DNA of 64,000 bases from Siderastrea siderea (lineage: Eukaryota > Cnidaria > Anthozoa > Scleractinia > Rhizangiidae). Below are positions 56,519 to 64,000 of the stretch, in pieces. Each line of letters begins with the position of its first letter. The first letter of the stretch is position 1. The stretch is from the NCBI GenBank assembly GCA_964030785.1, contig OZ034975.1, forward strand, positions 35,059,769 to 35,123,768. The letters run 5' to 3'. The notes beneath the pieces are model-generated. The model saw only the letters and a list, made by a program, of their open reading frames with translations, ran no database searches and had not been told where the DNA came from. Position numbers and translations under genes: made by a program.

Positions 56519-58523
56519 ACTACCATTCCAAACCAACATTTCTTTATCGTGCTTGCGAACGTTCATGGTCATTTGCATAAAGTTCTGATGTGATTTAAGT
56601 GGAGAATTTTGCAGAGATTTTTATTAGAACGAGTATTTGCTGTCGATTTTATCTTCAAGGAAACGTAGTTTGCTTAGTAGATATCAACCCGTCTTTATAA
56701 TTCAAACATACGGACGAATTACAGCCTTAGGTAGAAAAACATATACCATACTAGTTCGAATAAGCGCACATAGTACCTCTTTATAATAGTAATAGTAATA
56801 CTTTTAATAGCTTAACTATTGGAGAAAGTTAACAGAGCTAAATTAAAACTAATCATCCTCCCCTCTTAGTATTCTCAGACTGTTTTAGAATGGTGTAGGG
56901 TTGTTTAATTTTGATTTCGTAACACAAAGGAGGCGCTTATTCCAGTAGTTGTTTCTTTTAGGTTAATGTTCCCAACCCGCGACCAAGAAAATAACACACA
57001 CCACCAAGTTTGTGGGATAAAGGGGTTGAGGATCAAGTGCTCCAAAATGCATATACAGGTCAAGGCTTTGATCTAACACTTAATGGCACCGAGAGGTCGA
57101 TAATCCTCTCTGGCTGCAGAGATTGACATAATCTCCCATCGCTGTCTGGGGGATCATACATGTAATCCCCACTAGAGAAGTCCTTATCCTATCAGAGTTA
57201 GGGAGCTAAAGGAGAGGTCAATAATCCTCCCCAGCCAGGGGGTCATAATCCCCCAACCCTCTCCAAGGGGTAAAGATCCCCAATGGAAGCGGTCCTTATC
57301 CTATAAGATTTTCACCTAGTTGCTATGGTAACAATGTTAGAAAGCTGGATTAGGGCTCAATGCCCCAGAATAGAAGAAACACGTGAGTCTATGGGGCAAA
57401 GGGTGACCTGTTTGGGAGCACTTCATCCAGAACCCGTGTTTTATTGAAATTATAGAAATCTTTAACTGACAATGACATATCGTGCCTATAACAGCCTGTA
57501 ACATTATGCAAGAAATGTACATCACATGAGTATCAGTGTCCAAATATGCAGACTGAGTACACAGTTTGCAACCTGATTTAAACGTTCTCTAACTGAAGAA
57601 GAACAAAGGTTATACATCCATATACATGGATAGCAATGAAGTAAAGCCCCGTAAAGTGGGGTGCTTTGTAGCCTAGTAAATGCTAAAAAATGATCTCAAC
57701 TGAACAATAACAATGCTTGGAATCCAATGGTATCTATATTAATAAGGTACTTGATGAAGGTACCTATATTATTGTAAATGTAGATCATGAATAGCAATAA
57801 TGTATATAATATCCCCAATAAAATTCTTTACTGTGTCACATGCTACCAAAGAAGCAGCAAGGGAAGGGAGGGAGGGGAATTTTGTAGCAGGCTAAGTGAG
57901 AATCTCTGCTTTGAAGCACATGGCCAGGATGAACTGGGGAAAATCACTATGACGACCTGTTTGCGTGAAGGCCCCCTTTTGATTGGCCGAGTGTGAATCG
58001 GATGTTGTTTGCACGTGAGGATAGGATGACCTTTGAGCGTGACAGCAAAGCTTGCCCGGATAGTATGTCACACAATGTAAACTGTCTTGGTTGTCACATT
58101 AACTTTAATTTATAAGGGTTATAAATTTGCTGAAAATCACTGCCCCTTATTTCTGAACTAATGTGCATATGTGTGATATGACATCAGAGTCTTGTGAATA
58201 TTGGTTACAACATTATTACAATATTGGTTACAACATTATTTCAATTTTGCCACTTAAAACTATCTACATCCGGTGTACAAGATATTTGAGAAATTACGTG
58301 ACCTAACAAACAGAGGATTTGTTTCTTTTAGATAATATAACACCAAATTTTTTAATCCAGATTTAGACAGATTTTTCTTTTATTTTAAAGCAAGTCCTAG
58401 AGCAGATAATAAATACATATTATTCACGCTGGAGAAGAATTATTCGAATAATATTCAGAACCGGATACCTCGGATTCATAATCCGGAGCGTTTCGTTACT
58501 ACAGCTCCAAAAAGAAAACTTTG
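56519..58523. other. Duplicated 3' flank plus unassigned insertion
   Basis: 56519-56950 and 58130-58500 align with the kinase gene's 3' flank. 56950-58130 does not; it contains repeated aatcc/cccc words (about 57080-57290) but nothing I can name. Confidence 0.5.
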
Positions 58524-59021
58524 AGGCACTAAATTTTTGCGGGTTTGGCTTTTGTGGACTTTTACGATCCGCAAAAAGTTGTTCCCGCGAAAAAGAATTC
58601 CCGCAAAAATTTTCTCCGCAAAAATTTACTCCACTGTCGCCTTTTACGTTTCATGTAAAATCATGTTGGTGCCCATTTACTTAAGCCGTTTCTTTCCTTT
58701 CAGAAACAAAACTTTCACAAAAACCCGATGACACTGCAGTCAGTGCACTTGTATTTAGCTGTTAAAAGCTTTTAAAAAAGGGATCGTCTGAAGGTGTTCC
58801 ATTGATTTACTGATTGACAAGTTATACGTCGGCATGTCGTCACCTGCATTCGATTGTATGTACTCAAAAAATAGAATGTTATAATTCCATGCCTGAAAAT
58901 CGCAAAATTTAATTCCCAGCAAGAAAAACCAGCTTTCCCAATCGCAAAAATTAGTTCCCGCAAAGCAAAAAAAATTACCCATTCGCAAAATTAAACTCCC
59001 GCAAAAATTTATTGCTACAGG
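58524..59021. mobile_element. About 500-bp MITE with taaatttttgcggg termini
   Basis: The left end (ggcactaaatttttgcggg) and right end (cccgcaaaaatttattgc) are near-complementary. Several further cccgcaaaaa blocks lie inside both arms. No target duplication could be fixed. Confidence 0.55.
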
Positions 59022-59619
59022 TTACGCAACAAATAGAGCATTCTTACATGACGCACTGGTCTGCGAGGTCAGTATTTTTGCAGTCGATGTTTAAGATCAT
59101 CGTTTTTTTAACACAAAGAGACCAGTGATCAAGAAATTCTCATCCTCGGAGACCCAGGGCAGCTAGTTGGGGCGACGAGATTTCCACGGGCGAAAGTTTA
59201 ACATATCAAAGTGTGACGGACAAAAGGTCTTATATTGAATTTCACGACCACGCCCAATAACATGGCTGACTCAAATGGAACGCAGTTTTGACACCTTTTT
59301 AAGTCTTACTCGCATACTATTTAACAAATCCCAAATGCACCTCCGGAATATGAAGAGTCAAGAACTTAGCTTAAAGTCAAACTTGTTTTGAAGGAATTTA
59401 GAGGATTTTATCTCTCGGGTTTTTCGCCTTATATTTGATCTGTTCGACTACTTTAAGAGAGCTTTTTGGCTCGATAGACGACTATGCGCGAGGTCTAGGG
59501 CAAAATATCATCTGTGCATCTGCGTATTATAAATGCACCGCCAAAATTAAAAACTACGGGAAATTTCCTTTGTTTTGGTGTATAATTTGCCTATGTTTGA
59601 GCGAATTTAGGCTCAGAAA

Positions 59620-59747
59620 ATGGCCTTCCAAAGTCGGTACTTATGGTTTGTGGCCATATTGTCTTGTGTGTGTTTTGTTAAAACCGAGGGAGGCGATGGA
59701 AGCGCTTCTGGAGCGGAATTGCCTTCGTTTACGTACGAAATGAACAA
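59620..59747 (+). CDS. Candidate first exon encoding a hydrophobic N-terminus
   Basis: ATG at 59620 in strong context (A at -3, G at +4) opens 42 codons: basic-aromatic start, hydrophobic core LWFVAILSCVCFV like a signal peptide, then GGDGSASGAELPSFTYEMN and a gtaagt donor in phase 2. The acceptor before the transposase-like ORF (tttatag, 60210) is also phase 2, so it could be that gene's 5' exon. Alternatively it is the first exon of a host gene continuing past the window, or chance. Confidence 0.35.
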
Positions 59748-60210
59748 GTAAGTTAAGACTGGAATGTAAAGATATTGTCACGATGAATAAATGTTTAAAA
59801 AAATCGGTAAGCTTTTATCTAAAGAAAGCAACTCGACTATGAGAATAAGTATATTAAAAGGTACCCATTTCTTTTAAAACAGCAAGGCAAATTCGAGAAA
59901 TTATCACATAGCCAGTTTCGATAAAGGTCAAATTTCTGACTGTCTCAGAAATTGAATCAACAGTGACCTTCGTGTCTGTGAAATTCCCTGACGTTCGGGT
60001 TTAGTATCTCTGCAATTTTAAGAAGTATGGCATTCGAAATCGGCCATTTTACTAACTTTAAGGTGCTATTTCTACTAGTCTAGATAAACTTTCGCTATAG
60101 GGCCAATACCAAAGTTTTGAAATTTAGCGTGACAAGGTCTGTGTTGATTTATTTAGATAATAAAGTTATTACAAAACCATTCGCCGACTTCATTTTGTCG
60201 TTGTTTATAG

Positions 60211-62438
60211 CTTACTGCTGCACACCGTGTCAAAACAAGGCAACGAAGAAAATGACGATGAGGAGTCAGTACTCGCCGTTATAGTGCAAAAGGTGCTTGA
60301 GCAGTCAGCTATCCGCGGCATCACCATCAACAGCCGAATTTTACACGCTTTTAGAAAGAAAATTTACTGCCTCCAATCTGCGTTTAAGAATGCTAGCCGC
60401 AAAGGGGGGAAATGCGTGAAAAAGCTATTAAGTCACTGGGAAGTGGGACCAAAGTACCGCTTTAAGGTGTTTTACAATGAAGTTGATGTCGTGCAACTAA
60501 GAAATGAAAACGAGCAATTAAGAGGGCAAAAAAGAGTGTTGGAAGATTCACTTGTGCAGGAAACAGCGAAGCGAATGCGAATAGAAGAAAAATGCAGGGA
60601 AGCCGTTCATAAAGCGGAAAAGCAAACGGCCTTTTACAAAAAAAGATTTAAGCAGTTGGCAAAGAAGGTTATCAGAAATGCAAAGAAAGGAAGAGGCCCA
60701 GAGAAAAGAAAATTTGGTGACTACTCCAAGCGTCATCAAACCAGAGTAAAAAATCAGTTAAAAGAGGAGTGTCAGTCTACTCTAGCCTTTCTGGGACTTC
60801 ATAAGTTCATAGCTACCAAGGTTGAGGTATTCAACAGTGACACCAACCAGTATGAAACTTTTCACCTTGTTGGTGAAGGTGAATTGGAATTTACCGAAGC
60901 CCAGCAAGAGGAATTAACTGATGTTGACTTAGACAACATAAACATGTGGCTGTATTTAACAGACAAATTTAATATTTCAAATGAGGCCTGGCATGAAATT
61001 GCTATGAAAGCCAAAGGTGTTCCAAATATCAATCGTATATGTAAACAAATCAATGAACTAAATAAGAAATGGAACTTAAAACCAACTCCAGGGGATTTAG
61101 AAGGCATTCAGTTAAGTTTTAAAGAGAGCTTGGAGGGACACATTGTTAGGCTGCAACAAGCAGGAGACCTTAATGATGGGGAGACTATCAAGATCAAAGT
61201 TGGTGGGGATGGGACCAACATAGGAAAGCGGCTTACAATTGTCAACATCACATACACCATTCTTAATGAAAAAGAAGTGGCAATGGGCGAAAAAGGGAAT
61301 TATGTTTTGGCTGTTATAAAAACTACAGAAACATATGAAAGCCTGAGGGACAGTCTTGCAGACCTTAGAAAGGAGATGTCAGCTTTAAAGGAGATACGCA
61401 TGGATGGATGCACCTATCCAATTGAATACTTCCTTGGTGGGGACTGGAAATTCTTGGCACTTGTGTGTGGTTTGGGTAGAGCAAATGAAGATTATGCCTG
61501 TGTGTGGTGCGAGTGTCCTAGAAATGAGCGATGGGATGTAAGTAAGCATTGGTCAATCAAAGACCCAAACTTTGGTGCTAGGACTATCAGTGAAATAGAA
61601 AGCTATTCAAGGGCAAAGAAGTTCAACTGTAAAGTAAAACTCTTGTTTGATTTCATCCCCATTGACCATGTCATAATTGACACCTTGCATCTATTTCTTA
61701 GGATATCTGATGTGCTAATTGACTTGTTCATCAGGGAACTGAAAAGGAGTGATTCTATTGAGAAGAAAAAAACCTTCTCTGATGGATTCCCCAGAGACAA
61801 ATATAAACATATGGCAACTTATGAAGAGTTTCTCAAGAATATTGGAATCTCATTTAATTTTCGAATTAACAAAGACAGTAAAAAGCTTGAGTATAGAGAT
61901 CTTACTGGCCCAGAGAAACTGAAGTTCTTTCAAAATATAAGCATTTGTTCTCTCCTTCCTCAGTGCAATAACAATAAAAAAAATTGAACAGATCTGGAAA
62001 GACTTCATGGATATTATTGGAGATTTGAAGCTCGATTTCACATCAGGGGAAGTGTTTCTGATATCAAAAGCAAGATTAAGTCCTGGCTTAAGCACTTCCT
62101 TGAGATTTATCAAACAAAAGATGTCACTCCATACATGCATGCACTATGGTTTCATACCCCTGAATTCCTGTCACTCTATCACAACATCTCCTACTATACC
62201 CAACAGGGTATGGAGAAGTACAATGACAGGGCTTCTAAAGATTACTTCAAATCGACAAACCACAAAGGAGTGGATGCCCTTAAACAGCTTTTTCAGAAAA
62301 AAGAATCGAATCCAATTCCTGGAAGCCACTGGGTGTGAAAGATTAAAGCTTAGCTATAAATGCAGCAACTGTTCTGAATATGGACATACCGTTAAGACAT
62401 GCACATCTAAATGTAAACATTGTCAAGCTCACTCTTGA
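60211..62438 (+). pseudogene. DDE-transposase-like protein with C-x2-C insert and C-terminal CCHC knuckle (frameshifted)
   Basis: The first part is open to TGA 61985-61987 (590 codons from the acceptor at 60210). No ATG starts it, so an upstream exon is likely. The N-terminal third is basic and coiled-coil-like (residues about 90-160). Candidate catalytic residues: VGGDGTN (61200-61220), GGDWKFLALVCGL followed by CVWCECP (61438-61518), then a late glutamate in TQQGMEKYND (about 62200-62228) reached only after frame changes. The end has CSNCSEYGHTVKTC, a C-x2-C-x3-GH-x4-C knuckle (62361-62402). Frame changes occur at the A8 run 61976-61983, near 62045 and at the A6 run 62297-62302. The architecture resembles RAG1/Transib-type and CMC-type transposases, but I cannot place it. 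Confidence 0.65.
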
Positions 62439-62578
62439 TGTACACATCTGATAAAGGAAGATGGCAAATGGAAGCAAAGATGCTTGTCTCACCAGCCAGA
62501 ACAGGGTACTAACTCCAGCAATCTCTAACTGGCCATACTACATCAAGAATTGCATTTTCATGAACTCTACAGACTCAA

Positions 62579-63283
62579 TTACTGTCTGTCATTATAGGTA
62601 TTTGTGTTACCATCACCCCGTACAAACTGAAATGAAACAAAATAGCAGTTCTCAATCTCTGATTTAATATACTGCCCACCAATGAGTTTGTATTCTGCAA
62701 TGGGGCTTCTCTGTCCAAGCCAATACTTCACAGTTCCTTCAATTACATATGCAAAATCACCATTACAATTTAATATTCTCTCGTCCCACTTCTGTCCCAG
62801 GAAAGAATCCAGAATACGATTTGACTTAGGTCGAAACACTACTCTTCTTCTCTCCGTGACAATAGGGGAAACACTTCCAAGTCCCATCATAAACACATCT
62901 TGGTCATCATTGAAATCTATGTTTATTTCTGGATCCTCACGACGACCAGACCTCAACTTTTTCTTTATTTCGCGATAAAGAAGGCCAAGGAAAATTTGTT
63001 CTCGGTCTTCCACTGATTGCTCTGTCGGTGTGAACAGCCTTTCTCTTCGACGAAATGGGAAATAATTGTGTCCCTCGTCGCCGCCGAAAGATCGCCACTC
63101 ATCAAATTGCGTGCTGTAGCCAACAAAGTGAATTGTTCCCCTGTTATTGACTTTGCCCACTTCTGTCACTTCGATGTCATAAAGGTTTTTATTCCTCTTT
63201 CGAACCTCGGGCGTTTTAACTACAGTAAATCGGCTGAATTCCTCGGTATATCTCTTTGGTTTCTTCACCTCATTCCGCAGCCA
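62579..63283 (-). CDS. Tudor-knot/chromo-barrel-like protein of the two-gene transposon (5' end unclear)
   Basis: About 230 residues on minus, ending TAA at 62579. Near residues 28-60 it reads YDIEVTEVGKVNNRGTIHFVGYSTQFDEWR, where the VGY-x5-DEWR block is typical of Tudor-knot/chromo-barrel domains that bind modified histone tails or RNA. The rest has charged and beta-like segments without a known motif. No in-frame ATG opens the conserved part; a nearby ATG (acatggctg, about 63282) is in another frame, so an upstream exon or a frameshift must be assumed. It could target integration or tether the transposase to chromatin. Confidence 0.5.
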   Translation of the reverse strand, partial: WLRNEVKKPKRYTEEFSRFTVVKTPEVRKRNKNLYDIEVTEVGKVNNRGTIHFVGYSTQFDEWRSFGGDEGHNYFPFRRRERLFTPTEQSVEDREQIFLGLLYREIKKKLRSGRREDPEINIDFNDDQDVFMMGLGSVSPIVTERRRVVFRPKSNRILDSFLGQKWDERILNCNGDFAYVIEGTVKYWLGQRSPIAEYKLIGGQYIKSEIENCYFVSFQFVRGDGNTNTYNDRQ

Positions 63284-63555
63284 TGTTGGAAAGTATTACC
63301 TGACATGCGCAGCAGCAAATTTAGTCAATCGCGCGAGCCTGGGGAGCAGAAAAACAAATGTCCGCCTCAATGGGGAGAGACTTTGATATGACAAGAACGG
63401 GAGAGCCCCTGGGCAGTTACTCTTACCAAACGAGTTCCAGAAGCGTTTGAAATCCTCCCCGCTGACTGGCCAGAAAAATTTCAACCCCATCACCCCAACT
63501 AGCTGCCCCTGGGTCTCCGAGGATGAGAAAATTCTTAATCTGAGTTATCATTTAA

Positions 63556-64000
63556 CCCTATTCAGACCGGGGGGGCGATTGTGCCCGCACTGACTTTAGG
63601 CGTTTTTAACTTTTTTCATAAGCAAGCTTAACCCACCAAATTTGATGACTTTTCCTAAAATTTATCTGGCAACAAATTGGCATAACAAATGCTTGTCCAT
63701 CAAGTTTGACGTTACCATGGCAACCACCTTTTGAGAGGCTGTTTTTTCAGAATTTTAAATTTTCAACTTTTCATTAAAAAATACCGTTTCTGAAGTAAGT
63801 TTTACATTTTAATATCATTTTCGTGTTCTTTCATTGATTTCGGTTACTTTTTGGTCAATTTTGGCAATTTTCAAAGGTTCTGGAAAAATAAAAAAATCCA
63901 AGATGGTGGATCCAAGGTGGCCACCGATTTAGAACCTGACGTAGTTGATACATCAATTGACGTCATCAGATTATGTTGCGGACCTCAAAGGAAACATTTT
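63556..64000. mobile_element. TTAA-flanked MITE, copy 3, cut by window end
   Basis: Begins CCCTATTCAGACC after TTAA (63552-63555). It shares accaaa-ttgatgacttttccta, ttttttcagaattttaaa and ccaagatggtggatccaaggtggccacc with copies 1 and 2. Confidence 0.65.

Larger units (their letters stand above)
52036..58500 (+). repeat. Segmental duplicate of 16955-20420 (kinase gene 3' part), with insertions
   Basis: Exons, introns and 3' flank align in order with 16955-20420. Differences include a SINE (53265-53339), a LINE (54566-55957), a small inverted-repeat element (56167-56518) and about 1.1 kb of unassigned sequence (56950-58130). The upstream kinase exons are not present. Confidence 0.85.
59131..63536. 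mobile_element. Two-gene DNA transposon with TIRs (tail-to-tail genes)
   Basis: The left end 59131-59172 (with ctcatcctcggagaccca and gcagctagttgggg) is repeated inverted at 63493-63536 with only small differences. Inside are a plus-strand DDE-transposase-like gene (60211-62438) and a minus-strand Tudor-knot-like gene (62579-63283), converging with about 140 bases between them. I find no clear target-site duplication, and the superfamily is not assignable by eye. Confidence 0.65.

Overview
The window looks like a piece of a cnidarian nuclear genome, most probably an anthozoan such as a stony coral. The evidence is a split receptor tyrosine kinase gene with phase-1 Ig/FN3 exons and GT-AG introns, an A+T-rich background, and very dense transposon debris. 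I cannot name the species.

Region 1-19656 (+) carries the 3' part (19 exons, about 998 codons, frame-consistent throughout) of a receptor tyrosine kinase: three Ig-like domains, three FN3 domains, one transmembrane helix, a juxtamembrane segment, a complete kinase domain and a short tail with two YVN motifs. Its introns hold several MITE-like elements. Region 19657-29561 holds intergenic sequence, two opposed tRNA-derived SINEs, a Penelope-like element folded into an inverted repeat, a TTAA-flanked element, and two Ig-like exons of another gene on the minus strand.

Region 31984-43025 is a nest. A pogo-like Tc1/mariner element (TA target, damaged DDE transposase on minus, HIRAN-like ORF on plus) is split by a 7.56-kb Polinton/Maverick-derived element (32717-40277). 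That element has 1.7-kb terminal inverted repeats, AG...CT ends, a 6-bp target duplication (5/6 match), a decayed DNA polymerase B remnant, an unusual 11-bp minisatellite and five small genes: two C2HC-finger proteins, one exonuclease-like protein and two unrecognised proteins.

Region 45180-47799 is a TTAA-flanked foldback palindrome interrupted by a second TTAA-flanked element. Region 52036-58500 is a partial duplicate of the kinase gene's last four exons and introns, dead by nonsense mutation and interrupted by a 5'-truncated LINE.

Region 59131-63536 is, in my reading, the most interesting unit: a 4.4-kb element with matching inverted termini and two tail-to-tail genes. One is a large DDE-transposase-like protein with a C-x2-C insert and a C-terminal CCHC knuckle. 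The other is a Tudor-knot/chromo-barrel-like protein. The last 450 bases begin a third copy of a TTAA MITE also found in both kinase copies.
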